Assembly: GCF_035510375.1 (NCBI RefSeq)
Contig: NZ_DATKHG010000003.1
Reading direction: 5' to 3' (one strand)
DNA from: Paenibacillus_I sp035510375
Lineage (GTDB): Bacteria > Bacillota > Bacilli > Paenibacillales > Paenibacillaceae
Length of the DNA stretch: 64,000 bases
Positions 32,091 to 42,013 of the stretch are shown one piece after another. The position numbers were made by a program, and so were the translations under genes. Numbering within the stretch: the first letter of the stretch is position 1; each line of letters starts with the position of its first letter. A model generated the notes under the pieces. The model was not told the origin of the DNA. It saw nothing but the letters and a program-made list of their open reading frames with translations, and searched no databases.

Positions 32091-33865
32091 TTGGCGACCC
32101 TTCTTTCATTTTTGCTTCGCTCCGGCTCATCCTCTTCCCGAGGCCGGTCGGCGTATTGAATGTCATAGGTGTCGCGGTAGTGTCCGGGCACGGCAATCAG
32201 CTCGTCATGCGCCCCGCGCTGTATGACACGGCCTTGATCCAGCACGATAATTTCATCGGCATGCCGCAGCGACGAGATCCGGTGGGCGATGATGAACGTC
32301 GTCCTTCCGGCCATCACTTCCTTGAAGCCGGCCTGAATCTCGTGTTCCGTCTCCATGTCTACCGCGCTGGTCGAGTCGTCCAGGATCAGAATGCGCGGGT
32401 TGCGGAGCAGCGCGCGGGCGATGGCGATCCGCTGCTTTTGTCCGCCGGACAGCCCCATGCCGCGTTCGCCGACGATCGTGTCGTAGCCGAGCGGCAGCTC
32501 CATGATGAAGTCGTGCGCATTCGCCAGCTTCGCGGCGTAGATGATGTCTTGCAACTCGACCTCCGCGACGCCGTAAGCGATATTTTCTCGGATCGAGGCC
32601 GAGAACAGGAACGTCTCCTGAAAAACGGGCGCGATCTGCGACCGCAGGCTTTCCAGCGACAGCTTCCTGATGTCGTGGCCGTCGAGCGTAATGCGGCCTT
32701 CCTGCACGTTGTACGCCCGCATCAGCAGTTGGATGACCGTCGATTTGCCGGAGCCGGTGGCCCCGAGCAGGCCGATGACGGTGCCGGGCGGCGCGTCGAG
32801 CGTCAGGCCGGAGACGGCCGGCGCTTTGTCCGGATAATGAAAAGTGACGTTCTCGAAGCGGACGTGTCCTTTTACATCTTGCAGGACAAGCGCGTTGCCG
32901 GCGTCCTTCACGTGAATGTGATGGTTCAACAATTCAAGCACCCGCTCGCCGGACGCCTTGGACTGCGTATAGTTGTTGATGTGGAACCCGAGCCCCCACA
33001 TGGGGCCTACGATATACCAGGTCATGCTGAAAAAGGCGACCAGCTCCCCGAGCGTCAGCGAGCCGCGAATGACGAGCGAGCCGCCGAACACGAGCAGCAC
33101 CACGACGCACAGGCTGGCCAGCAGCTCCATCACCGGAAAATAGCTGCCCCACGTGAAGGCGACACCGATCTGATTCGCTTTGTATTCATCGTTGCGGAGC
33201 GAAAATTTCTCGACCTCGTGCCCCTCGCGCGCAAACGACTTGACCGTCCGCACACCTGTAATGTTTTCCTGGACGGCCGTGGTCAGCTTGCTCATCGCCT
33301 GCCGCATCTCGCGAAATTCCGGATGGATCCTGCGTTCGAACCTCAAGGCGGTAAACACAAGGAACGGAATCGAGACGAAGGTGATCAGCGTTAACTGCCA
33401 GTGTATGGACAGCATCACCGCGCTGCCGAATACAACCATCAGGAACATATTCAGAATCTGGGCGAAGCCGAAGCCGACGAAGTTGCGGATCGCCTCAAGA
33501 TCGGCCGTAAGCCGCGACATGAGATCGCCCGTTTTGGCGGTATCGTAATATTGGAAGGACAAGTACTGAAGCTTCTTATAAAGCGAATTGCGAAGCCGGT
33601 ACGATACGCGGTTGCCCAACCGCCCGCCGGTGAAACCGTGCACGAATTGCATGGCGGCCTTGAGGGCGATGACGCCTACGACCGTGAGCGACAGCGCCGG
33701 CACCCAGCCGTAATTTCCTTTCTGTATGACGTCGTCGATCAGAATGCGCAGCATGTTCGGATAAACCAAGCCGAGCGCCGTCGTGCACATCAGCGCGAAA
33801 ATCGATAATGCGAGTAGCTTGCGATCCGGCCAATAAAATGGTTTCAGCTGCCTGAATATGTCCAC
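32087..33865 (-). CDS. ABC exporter half-transporter with degenerate Walker B
   Basis: The partner of the gene at 30273, 592 residues from a GTG at 33865 that follows GGGGGAGAG; the ATG at 33901 lies before the site. Six membrane helices are followed by an ATPase with Walker A GATGSGKST and canonical signature LSGGQKQR. Walker B is ILILDDSTSAVD, where the catalytic Glu is Asp. The degenerate nucleotide site therefore combines this Walker B with the LSMGQ of the partner, and the other site is intact. Transcribed first, from the promoter at 33908-33937. Confidence 0.9.
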   Translation of the reverse strand: MDIFRQLKPFYWPDRKLLALSIFALMCTTALGLVYPNMLRILIDDVIQKGNYGWVPALSLTVVGVIALKAAMQFVHGFTGGRLGNRVSYRLRNSLYKKLQYLSFQYYDTAKTGDLMSRLTADLEAIRNFVGFGFAQILNMFLMVVFGSAVMLSIHWQLTLITFVSIPFLVFTALRFERRIHPEFREMRQAMSKLTTAVQENITGVRTVKSFAREGHEVEKFSLRNDEYKANQIGVAFTWGSYFPVMELLASLCVVVLLVFGGSLVIRGSLTLGELVAFFSMTWYIVGPMWGLGFHINNYTQSKASGERVLELLNHHIHVKDAGNALVLQDVKGHVRFENVTFHYPDKAPAVSGLTLDAPPGTVIGLLGATGSGKSTVIQLLMRAYNVQEGRITLDGHDIRKLSLESLRSQIAPVFQETFLFSASIRENIAYGVAEVELQDIIYAAKLANAHDFIMELPLGYDTIVGERGMGLSGGQKQRIAIARALLRNPRILILDDSTSAVDMETEHEIQAGFKEVMAGRTTFIIAHRISSLRHADEIIVLDQGRVIQRGAHDELIAVPGHYRDTYDIQYADRPREEDEPERSKNERRVAN

Positions 33866-33907
33866 TTCCGTCTCTCCCCCGTAGCTGTTTTTGCAAAGCA
33901 TGAAAGC

Positions 33908-33937
33908 ATATTACCAGCTTCTTGAAGCATTCGGCAA
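33908..33937 (-). promoter_or_regulatory. Promoter of the heterodimeric ABC exporter
   Basis: The minus strand reads TTGCCG (33932-33937), 18 bp, TAATAT (33908-33913), about 45 bases before the GTG start. The remaining intergenic bases up to the terminator at 34081 show no gene. Confidence 0.55.
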
Positions 33938-34080
33938 ACAGCCTGCGGCGCCATTTTCCAACCGGATTCAGCGAATCCTTTCGTTACGAATACGAATTGC
34001 CCGGAAATCTCCCGAATCGTCTGAAATCGTGTTTAATGGTAGCGATTTCTTTCGTTTTGGCATAAATGCCTCGAGCCGAC

Positions 34081-34115
34081 AAAAAAACCTTGGCGCCCGA
34101 TCGGGCACCAAGGTT
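34081..34115 (-). terminator. Terminator of the dynamin-family gene
   Basis: The minus strand forms ACCTTGG-x-GCCCGATCGGGC-x-CCAAGGT followed by seven Ts. It is about 70 bases downstream of the dynamin stop. Confidence 0.92.
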
Positions 34116-34187
34116 GAATTGCGATAAAATCCGGATTGAACGGCGGTAAATTTGCCGAGCGATGTTCGTGTCCGGGCCGGCGGCGCG

Positions 34188-37100
34188 CTAAATCAATTCG
34201 GCAAGGCCTGCTTTTAATTTGCGAAGCTCGTCCGCCCCGATCGCTTCCTCCAATGACGCTTCCCGGCCGGCCGCAAAATCGCCCGCCTCGCGGATCAGCA
34301 GATCGGCGGCCTGACGCAGCGCGGCTTCCCACGCTTGCAGGTAGTGCCGTTCCCAGCGCTCGGCCGCGGCTTCCATCCAGCTCTTCATGGCAGGCGCCAG
34401 CAATCCGTCCAGCTCGCCCCGAAGCGCCGTCTTGCCTTCGCCCTCGAAAAATTGCCGCGGACTCTTGAACCGCGCCCACAGCCATTTCAGCTCCACGGCG
34501 TCGGTGCGCCATTCCTCCGCGGCCGCAGGCGCCTCGGGCGCCTCGGGCTCGAACGCGGCCGGCGCAAAGCCGTCGAGCTCGGCGCCGATCGAGGCGGCTG
34601 CCGCCTCGTAATGGCGGACGGCCATCCGGCGGAGCGCATTGCCGAGCCGCAGCGACGTCGCCTGCAGCTCCTGCTCGAGCTCCTGCCGCAGCAGCCGCTG
34701 CAGCTCCAGCCACGACATCCAGAGCATTTTGCGCAGATCGCGTCCGTCGTCCTGCAGGCTCGACGGGTTCAACGCGTAATTGAAATGCTCGCCGAACCGA
34801 TAACGAATCCGCTGCAGCACATGGTGGAACAGCTCTCGCAGCTCCTGGCGGAGCGGCTCGAACGATGCGGCGTCCACGGAGCCGGAGGCAAGCGCGAGGG
34901 CGCTCTCCGTCTGCCCGTGAAGCTCGGCAATCCGGCGGCGGCGCGTCGCGGCGTCCTGCCCGGATGCGTCAAGCCAGCCCTCCACAATGCCGAGCGCGCG
35001 GGCGATCTCCCGGCCGGCCGCTTCGGCGGCCATGCCGCCCAGCTCCTCCTGCGTGAACGCCAGAAACGCGCGCTCGAACTGCTCGAAGCCGGAGGCGGCC
35101 AGCAGCTCCGGATCGGCCTCCCGCTTGGCATCCAGCGCTTGCAGGCTGGACACCGGGAACAGCCGCGGAAAACGGATGCCGTGCTGGAGCAGATTGCGCT
35201 CCACATGCGCCGTCACATCCTCCAGCTCGGCGGCGTCGGCGGCGAGATCGGCCGCGTTGACGACGAAAAACATTTTATCCAGCTCGAACTGGTCCTTCAC
35301 CCGGCCGAGCTGCAGCAGAAACTGGCGGTCCGCCTGCGAGAACGCGTGGTTGTAGTAAGTGACGAACAGGATCGCATCGGCGTTCTTGATATAGTGGAAA
35401 GCGACCTCCGTATGGCGCGCGTTGACCGAATCGGCGCCCGGCGTGTCGACGAGCACGATGCCCTGCGCCGTCAACGGACAGTCGACGTGCAGCTCGATCT
35501 CCTGCACGAAGCAGGAGCGCGATTCCTCCGCCACGAACCTGCGGTATTCGGCTTCGTCCGCGCGCAGCTCCGCGCCGAGCATGGAGCCGTACGTATCCCA
35601 GCCGCTCAGCGCCGCTTTTAGGAAGCTGTAATGCGGGCGTCCGCCGGGATGCAGGTCGCCGGGCTTCAGCCCGCGAACCGTCTCCAGCATACGTCCGATG
35701 TCGCCGCCTTTGGCTGCCGCTTCCTCACCGAGCAGCTCGAGCGAATGGCGTACGTCGTCCAGCAGCGCTTCCGGCCGCTTCATGACGATGCGCGCGGTTC
35801 CGTGCGGATAGTCCGCGGACGGCGGCACAATCCGGTTGATGGCGGCCGTTGTCGGATTCGGGGACACCGGCAGCGCCGGCATGCCGATCAACGCGTTGGC
35901 AAAGGACGATTTGCCGGCGCTGAACGCGCCGAACAACGCGATCGTAAACCGGCCGCCTTCCAGACGGTCGGCCTTGGCGCGCATCGCCTTGGCCGACTGG
36001 GCGAGCGGCGCATACGGGGCGAGCAGTGCCGCAGCCCGGCGCAGCTTGCCCGCCGCGAGCCGCTGCGGAGCGAGCGCCGCGCCGCCGGACAGCGAAGATG
36101 CCGGCGCTTGGGACTTGCCCGCGGCAGCGCCTATGCCGGCGCTTGCCGAAACGGCCGCGGCTGCCGCGGCCGCGGAGCCGCCCGGACCGACGGAACCTCC
36201 CGCGTCGCCGCCGAGCGCCGCGGCCCGCCCCGTCTCCGCATTCGCGGCATCCTGCGCCGTATCCGCCGGCCGGGGTATAACGGGTCGCCGCGGCCTGGCC
36301 GGCAGAAGCGCCGTCAGCCGCCGTACGGCCGCGGCCGTCTCCCCGGCCAGCTCCTCGAGGCGATCCAACGCCTCCGCCTCGCCGGCAAGCTGCGATAGGC
36401 GCTCCGCGGCCGCCGAAGCTTCGTCCTTCATGCGGGCGGCAAGCCGCTCAGCCAACCCGTCTATCACCAGAAAAGCAAGCCGCCGATAATCAGCTTTAGC
36501 CGCGGCCGCCAGCTCCTTGCTGTACGTCATCGCATACTCGGCGCCGAAGACGGCGCCCGGCTTGATCAGCCCAAGCAGCCGCTCGGCCGTCAGCTCGTGC
36601 TCGAGCGGCGACGCCACGGCGTTTTCCATCGTCTCGCCGCGCCAACCGTTTCGTTCGGCCGCCTTGCGCAGCAAATCCTTCAAATGCCATTCCACATTGG
36701 CCTTCAACTGGGCGTTGATATCGGCCTGTAAAGCATCCAGCCTGCGCTCCTGTTCGGCGGCTGTCTTCGCCCCCGCAAACAGCAGGCCGGTCTTGAAGCC
36801 CAGCTTGCGGCTCTCCAGCATCGAATGCGCCAGATCCCGCGTCGAAGCAGGCGTCACGATCGCATTGTCGAGCAGCGCCTGCACGTCCCGGCGCAGCTCG
36901 ACGCGCAGCCGCTCGGGCTCCTCATCCGTGACCGCGATCGCCGTCCGCAAAGCGCCGATCTCTTCCCTCGCCGCCTCCAGCCGCTCCTCGCCGCCGATCC
37001 GCTGCAGCAGCTCCGCCCGTTCCGCTTCGCTTGCTTCCTCCAGCCGCTTGCCGTGCTCCTCGATCAGATAGCGCGCGGAAGCGTCCGCGTTATACGCATT

Positions 37101-37898
37101 CAGCGGCTCGCGTATGGCCGGCAGCCGCTCCAGCAGCCGCTCCAGCGCTTCCCATTGCTGATGCGGATGGTCCGGCTGCTTCATCGACAGAAACAGCAAT
37201 CCGTCCGGCTCCAGATGCCAATCGCCGAAAGCGCGCTCGACGCTCGCCCGGTACTCCGCGAACGGAAGCTCATTCGCCCGGTGCTTGTCGATTTGGTTGA
37301 CGACCAGCACCAGCGGCTTGCCCCAGTCGGCAAGCCGCTTCGCGAAGGCAAAATTGATCTCCGATTGGACATGGTTGTAATCCATCACATAGAAGACGAC
37401 ATCCGCGAGATGGAGCGCGGATTCCGTCGCCATCCGGTGCGCGTCGTCGGTCGAGTCGATGCCCGGCGTATCGAGCAGCATGAGCTTCCCGCCCAGTCTT
37501 GGGATCGGATAAGAAAGATCGACCGACACGATATCCGAACCATTGACGCAGTAAGCTTCGAGCTCCCCGGGGGACAGGGCGACCGTCTCCTCCCGTCCTC
37601 CGTTCACACGGGTGATGACGGCGGCCGGCTCCCCGTTGCGGATCGATACGACGTTGGCGCTCGTCGGAATCGGGCTGGAAGGCAGCAGCGGCGTTCCGCA
37701 CAGCCGGTTGACTAGCGTCGATTTGCCGGCCGAGAAATGGCCGCAGAACGCAAGCACAACCTTATCTTCAGCCAGCTTCGCCCGCAGCTCGCCGATTTTG
37801 GCGGCAACCGCCGAATCGCCGGCCGTATCCATCCCGGCCGCGATCGACCGGAGCGCGGCGTCGAGCGCGCCGCCGGCATGTATCGTCATCGTATCCAT
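34188..37898 (-). CDS. dynA: Double dynamin-like GTPase (DynA type)
   Basis: A very large 1,236-residue protein with two dynamin modules in one chain, as in Bacillus DynA (YpbR). Module 1 has the P-loop GHFSAGKST, the G3 motif DTPGIDST and the G4-like NQIDK. Module 2 (from about residue 650) has GAFSAGKSS, DTPGADSV and VNAADLA. Bacterial double dynamins tether and fuse membranes in trans and help against membrane damage and phage lysis. Between the modules is an Ala/Gly/Ser-rich linker of about 80 residues with runs of alanine. The ATG at 37898 follows AGGAGG at short spacing. Start choice within a few codons is uncertain. Confidence 0.9.
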   Translation of the reverse strand: MDTMTIHAGGALDAALRSIAAGMDTAGDSAVAAKIGELRAKLAEDKVVLAFCGHFSAGKSTLVNRLCGTPLLPSSPIPTSANVVSIRNGEPAAVITRVNGGREETVALSPGELEAYCVNGSDIVSVDLSYPIPRLGGKLMLLDTPGIDSTDDAHRMATESALHLADVVFYVMDYNHVQSEINFAFAKRLADWGKPLVLVVNQIDKHRANELPFAEYRASVERAFGDWHLEPDGLLFLSMKQPDHPHQQWEALERLLERLPAIREPLNAYNADASARYLIEEHGKRLEEASEAERAELLQRIGGEERLEAAREEIGALRTAIAVTDEEPERLRVELRRDVQALLDNAIVTPASTRDLAHSMLESRKLGFKTGLLFAGAKTAAEQERRLDALQADINAQLKANVEWHLKDLLRKAAERNGWRGETMENAVASPLEHELTAERLLGLIKPGAVFGAEYAMTYSKELAAAAKADYRRLAFLVIDGLAERLAARMKDEASAAAERLSQLAGEAEALDRLEELAGETAAAVRRLTALLPARPRRPVIPRPADTAQDAANAETGRAAALGGDAGGSVGPGGSAAAAAAAVSASAGIGAAAGKSQAPASSLSGGAALAPQRLAAGKLRRAAALLAPYAPLAQSAKAMRAKADRLEGGRFTIALFGAFSAGKSSFANALIGMPALPVSPNPTTAAINRIVPPSADYPHGTARIVMKRPEALLDDVRHSLELLGEEAAAKGGDIGRMLETVRGLKPGDLHPGGRPHYSFLKAALSGWDTYGSMLGAELRADEAEYRRFVAEESRSCFVQEIELHVDCPLTAQGIVLVDTPGADSVNARHTEVAFHYIKNADAILFVTYYNHAFSQADRQFLLQLGRVKDQFELDKMFFVVNAADLAADAAELEDVTAHVERNLLQHGIRFPRLFPVSSLQALDAKREADPELLAASGFEQFERAFLAFTQEELGGMAAEAAGREIARALGIVEGWLDASGQDAATRRRRIAELHGQTESALALASGSVDAASFEPLRQELRELFHHVLQRIRYRFGEHFNYALNPSSLQDDGRDLRKMLWMSWLELQRLLRQELEQELQATSLRLGNALRRMAVRHYEAAAASIGAELDGFAPAAFEPEAPEAPAAAEEWRTDAVELKWLWARFKSPRQFFEGEGKTALRGELDGLLAPAMKSWMEAAAERWERHYLQAWEAALRQAADLLIREAGDFAAGREASLEEAIGADELRKLKAGLAELI

Positions 37899-37982
37899 AA
37901 ATCCTCCTGTTCCCCCAAACCGCGTATAAGCCGGCGGCGCAGGCCGTCGGCTTTGATCTTCCGGTTGATGTCGTCCGGTCGG

Positions 37983-38252
37983 TTACTCGGCCGCCGCTTC
38001 GCCCGGCATGCAGATTTCAAACACATTGCCGTGCTGCAAGATCGTGATGCCGCGCTGCTTTTCACGCATGACGACGACTTCGGGCTTCACTTTCATCCGT
38101 TCGATGTATTGGTCGGGAACCTCTCCCGAGCCGCTCACCGTAATGCCTTCCAGCACAACGTCTTCATTGTCGGCAGGCGGCGAATCGATGATTTGCTCGT
38201 AAATATCGGAGAAAGCTTCGAAGTTGTCGGTGTACACGGAAATGCATTTCAT
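37983..38252 (-). CDS. Small conserved-looking protein of unknown function
   Basis: An 89-residue acidic protein starting MKCISVYTDNFEAFSDIYEQ, with predicted alternating beta/alpha pattern and no signal or membrane segment. It lies between dynA and nth and is 7 bases downstream of nth on the same strand, so it may be co-transcribed with nth. I do not recognise a characterised family. Codon use matches its neighbours, which supports a real gene. Confidence 0.65.
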   Translation of the reverse strand: MKCISVYTDNFEAFSDIYEQIIDSPPADNEDVVLEGITVSGSGEVPDQYIERMKVKPEVVVMREKQRGITILQHGNVFEICMPGEAAAE

Positions 38253-38259
38253 GGTTCTC

Positions 38260-38955
38260 TCATCCTTTTTCGGATCGTTTAACGATCGATTTTGTAATAC
38301 TTTTGCGCACGCGCGTCGGTTTCATGCGACGTTTGCCTTCAAGGCAGACGTCCAGCAGAGGGCAAATCTCGCAACGCGGGTTTTGAGCCTTGCAGTGATA
38401 ACGGCCGAAAAAAATAAGCCGGTGGTGCGTATCCGTCCACTCCTCGCGGGGCACGAGCTTCATCAGCTTCTTCTCGACCTCGAGAACGGAATCGTCCGGC
38501 TTGGCCGCGGCCAGCCGTTTCGCAACGCGTTCCACGTGGGTATCGACCGCGATGGCGGGTACGCCGAACGCATTGGACACGACGACATTGGCCGTCTTGC
38601 GGCCGACGCCGGGCAGCTCCGTCAACGCCTCATGGGAAGAAGGCACTTCGCCGCCGTATTTGTCGAGCAGCATCCTGCAAAGCTTCCGGATGTTGGCGGC
38701 TTTATTGCGGTACAGGCCGATTCGGCGTATGTCCTGCTCGAGCTCTTCCGGCGGAACCGCCAAATAATCTTCCGGCTTGCGGTACTTGCGGAACAAATCC
38801 GCCGTGACCTTGTTAACCGTCGCATCCGTGCACTGCGCGGACAACAGCACCGCGATCGTCAGCTCGAACGGATTGTCGTGAACGAGCTCGCAATGCGCGT
38901 CCGGAAACATGCCGGCAATCGTATCTAAAATGTGCCGCATCCTTTTCGCATTCAT
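38260..38955 (-). CDS. nth: Endonuclease III
   Basis: A bifunctional DNA glycosylase/AP lyase for oxidised pyrimidines in base-excision repair. The helix-hairpin-helix motif is LPGVGRKTANVV with catalytic Lys120, and the catalytic Asp138 lies in AVDTHVERV. The C-terminal 4Fe-4S site is C-x6-C-x2-C-x5-C (ending CEICPLLDVC). The ATG at 38955 gives 231 residues and fits the family N-terminus; the frame runs further upstream without supporting similarity. In Bacillus nth follows dnaD, but here the DnaD-domain gene is 19 kb away. Confidence 0.96.
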   Translation of the reverse strand: MNAKRMRHILDTIAGMFPDAHCELVHDNPFELTIAVLLSAQCTDATVNKVTADLFRKYRKPEDYLAVPPEELEQDIRRIGLYRNKAANIRKLCRMLLDKYGGEVPSSHEALTELPGVGRKTANVVVSNAFGVPAIAVDTHVERVAKRLAAAKPDDSVLEVEKKLMKLVPREEWTDTHHRLIFFGRYHCKAQNPRCEICPLLDVCLEGKRRMKPTRVRKSITKSIVKRSEKG

Positions 38956-39151
38956 AACCAGTCTCTCCCGGGCTTCTCCGGCATGCTGCCGGCGCCCTCT
39001 CTTCCATTTGCATCGTGCTCGTTCAAAGTGTAGCGAAAAATGTCGCGCCGCGCAAGCGCCATTGCTGCGCTTCGAACGCCTATGTGCGCGGCAATGGCCG
39101 CTGTTCACGAATTTATCATTCTTTTGGGCCGGCGTCTATTATTCTTCGAAG

Positions 39152-39187
39152 AAAAAAGCGCTCCGGCCAATCGCCAGACGCGCTTTA
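39152..39187 (-). terminator. Terminator of the SLH-protein gene
   Basis: The minus strand reads AAAGCGC, an inner imperfect stem, then GCGCTTTTTTC. It lies about 20 bases after the SLH gene stop. Confidence 0.8.
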
Positions 39188-39207
39188 TTGATCGTTGCGT
39201 GGTTGCG

Positions 39208-41982
39208 TTAGGATTTGACGACCTCGAGCAGCATGCCCTGATAGGTGTAGAGCACAATCGGATCGCCCTGTCGCAGCGAAGAGATGGCAATCCTGGCGTC
39301 GCCCGATGTGAATACCGTTTCGGGCGCGAGCTTGAACCGGTAGCTGTCGGTCATGTTCGCGCTTGACCGGATCACGTAAAGCTCATTGGCGGCGGCGTCC
39401 TGCTTCCAGAACTTCTTCGAAAGGCCGGCGATCGCCGTAACGAGCGTCTTGTCCCGTTCGTCCTTGCGGATTTCGATCCGGTCTCCGGCCGCAAGCGAAG
39501 ACGTCGCGGCAGCCGTCGTCCCGTTCTTGACGATCCGGAAGCCTGCGCCCAGCGCAAGTTCGGTCGACTTGCCGCTGTAATCGGTCAACGTAATCGTGTC
39601 GGCGCCCACCGAAACGACCTTGCCCACCGTTACCGGAACCCGCTTCACGTCGGTCAACTGCCGCCCAACGAACGTGACGTTAACCGTCTGACCCGCCGAC
39701 AGCTGCGATAACGACAGCGCCTCGCCGCTGTCGCCGGTGAATGTCGCATCGGATCCGACGGTCCAAGGCGAGGTAACGCCTTCGCCTGTCGTCAGGTTTA
39801 TTTTTTTGCCGGCCGCATCGACGGAAGCGACGGTCATCTGTACAACCTTATGCATTTGGATCGCGACAGCCTTTTCCTGATTCGTATCGAGCAGCAGCGT
39901 GACCGTCTGCCCCGTCTGAACGTCGGCCATGGTGGCGGCGCTTTTGCCGTACAGTTCCACCGCGGGCGTCTGAACCGGCAGCGCCAGCGTCGAACCGTCG
40001 GCAAGCTTGAGCGTCAGTTGGTTGGCCGCCGTATTCAAGCTCATGAGCGTTCCCGAATATTTATAGACGAATTTCAGCGAGACGGCCGTCGAGCCGGAGT
40101 AGGAAACCGATATTTTGCGGTTGTTGGCCAACAGCGGCGCGGCGGCGTCCAGCGAGACGGCCGCACCGTTGAAATCGATCCGCGTTTTGTCGGTCAGCTT
40201 GACCGCGACCGGCGTTCCCGACATGTCCGTCACCGTCAATATCTTCGATGCCGCGACGTAAGAAGTAATCGAAGCGTTGTTGACGGTCAGCACGTTTCTA
40301 TTCGTAACCTTAACCGCGGTGACTTCGCTTTGGCCGTTTAACGTCAGCTCAATCGTATCCTGCGCAGTGAGATCCGCCAGCGTCGCGTCAGGAATTCCGT
40401 TAATCGTCACCTGCACGGCAGGCGCCAGAAACTCCGCTTCGGCTTTTCCGCCTACGGTATAGGCGATCAGCTTGCTATCGGCGCTGACGAACTGGCCGCT
40501 GACGGTTTGCGCTGCCGCCTGGCTGACCGTAATCTTCGTGACGAGATCGTTCGCGATTTCGTAAACGACCGTATCGCCGGCCGCCAGATCGCCCAGCGTA
40601 GCCGGCCGCCCCTGCTTCGCAACCGCAACGGCCGCGGCGACGCGCCATGTCGCCGATGTTCCGGCCGCCGCATCCGCGATCGTAATGGAGCCGGCCGCCA
40701 CGCCGACAACCGTGCCCTGCCCCGTCTTGTTGACCGGAGCGCCCTTCACCCGGACATTCACCGCAAGCGGCGAAGACCGGAATGTGTCGCGGTCCACTTC
40801 AACCGTGCTGCTCTCCTTCAAATCGGCGACAGCAAGCGGTTTGCTTTCGCCGTCCTGCAGGCGGAGCGAATCGTCGTAGTTCACCGATACGAATTCGGAG
40901 CCGACCCGCAGCCAAATTTTGCGCTCCGCCGGCATGACGCTTGCAACCGTGCCGCTGATCGTTTCAACCTTTGGGGCCCCGCCGGATTGCTCGACGTAAA
41001 GCGCTTTGCCGTTCGCGGAAATGACGATCGCGTCCGTATAAGGCTGAATCGTTGCGAGCGAAGCCGCCTGCTCCGAGTCGAACCGGTACAGCAGCGTATC
41101 GGCCGCCAAAGAATAGGTCGCGCTTTTCCCGTCCTTGCCGACAAGCGTAAGCGACGAGTCTGTGAGCGATGCGATGACGCCGGCGGTTTGGCCTTTATAC
41201 GCGACCGGGACCTGCGATTCCGCGCGGCTGAGCAGCGTCGCCAGCGACGCACGGTTAATAAGCCCCTTCGGATCGAATTTTTCCCCGGATACGCCCTTGA
41301 TCAATCCCAAAGATACGGCCGCGTTGACGTAGCCCTCATAGCTGTCGCCGATTTGGGCGTTATCGCTGAAAGCGGCCTGCCCGCCGCTCATCTTGTCGGC
41401 CAATTCCTTCTGACCGATTGCCCGCACGATCAGCTTCGTCACCCATTCGCGCGAAGCTCTGGCCGTTCCCCAGGACACTTCGGGGGCGGCTTCCGCCAAA
41501 GCGTATTCATCGGTCTGGTCCAGCAGCTTCTTCTGCAGGGCGAGCGCGACATAGCCTTTGGCATAATTGCCCACTTCAAAAGCATCGGGAAAAATAATCC
41601 CTGCGCTCTCATCGACTTCCTGTTCAAGGCCCATAAACCGTATAGCCATGATCACCGCATCCTGCCGGGTCACGCTGTCGGCCGGTTTGAATTTGCCCTC
41701 GTTGCCTCGCACAATTTCTTGCAAAGCCAGCTTTGCGATGTGCTTCTCGGCCCAGTGACCGTTCCTGACGTCGGAAAACGGCGTAGACGGGCGATTGGCC
41801 GCAGCCGCCGACGCTGCCGGTGCGGCAGAGGCCGGAGCCGTTGCGGCATTGGCGTCCTTAGCGGTCTCGGCATTCGCCCCCGCCGGTCCGTCCGTTTCGG
41901 CAAAAGCGGTCCCGGCACCTGTAATGAGCGTGCAAATGAGCGTAGTGACCAAAATCTTTTTCCAGGAAGAATGCTGAGACAT
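39208..41982 (-). CDS. Secreted S-layer-homology protein with repeated beta modules
   Basis: A 924-residue exported protein. A signal peptide (KKILVTTLICTLITGAGTAFA) is followed by an Ala-rich linker and about three SLH repeats between residues 65 and 270 (for example FSDVRNGHWAEKHIAKLALQ and FSDNAQIGDSYEGYVNAAV). SLH repeats bind pyruvylated wall polymers. The remaining 650 residues are a chain of beta-rich modules of about 60-80 residues with recurring I/V-T-G-x-V and G-x-T-V-x-x-x-x patterns. No enzyme motif is seen, so a structural or adhesive surface role is inferred. GerMN and amidase genes follow upstream on the same strand, all envelope functions. Confidence 0.85.
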   Translation of the reverse strand: MSQHSSWKKILVTTLICTLITGAGTAFAETDGPAGANAETAKDANAATAPASAAPAASAAAANRPSTPFSDVRNGHWAEKHIAKLALQEIVRGNEGKFKPADSVTRQDAVIMAIRFMGLEQEVDESAGIIFPDAFEVGNYAKGYVALALQKKLLDQTDEYALAEAAPEVSWGTARASREWVTKLIVRAIGQKELADKMSGGQAAFSDNAQIGDSYEGYVNAAVSLGLIKGVSGEKFDPKGLINRASLATLLSRAESQVPVAYKGQTAGVIASLTDSSLTLVGKDGKSATYSLAADTLLYRFDSEQAASLATIQPYTDAIVISANGKALYVEQSGGAPKVETISGTVASVMPAERKIWLRVGSEFVSVNYDDSLRLQDGESKPLAVADLKESSTVEVDRDTFRSSPLAVNVRVKGAPVNKTGQGTVVGVAAGSITIADAAAGTSATWRVAAAVAVAKQGRPATLGDLAAGDTVVYEIANDLVTKITVSQAAAQTVSGQFVSADSKLIAYTVGGKAEAEFLAPAVQVTINGIPDATLADLTAQDTIELTLNGQSEVTAVKVTNRNVLTVNNASITSYVAASKILTVTDMSGTPVAVKLTDKTRIDFNGAAVSLDAAAPLLANNRKISVSYSGSTAVSLKFVYKYSGTLMSLNTAANQLTLKLADGSTLALPVQTPAVELYGKSAATMADVQTGQTVTLLLDTNQEKAVAIQMHKVVQMTVASVDAAGKKINLTTGEGVTSPWTVGSDATFTGDSGEALSLSQLSAGQTVNVTFVGRQLTDVKRVPVTVGKVVSVGADTITLTDYSGKSTELALGAGFRIVKNGTTAAATSSLAAGDRIEIRKDERDKTLVTAIAGLSKKFWKQDAAANELYVIRSSANMTDSYRFKLAPETVFTSGDARIAISSLRQGDPIVLYTYQGMLLEVVKS

Positions 41983-42013
41983 GCCGTATTTCCCCCCTCA
42001 ATTGTATGGTTGG

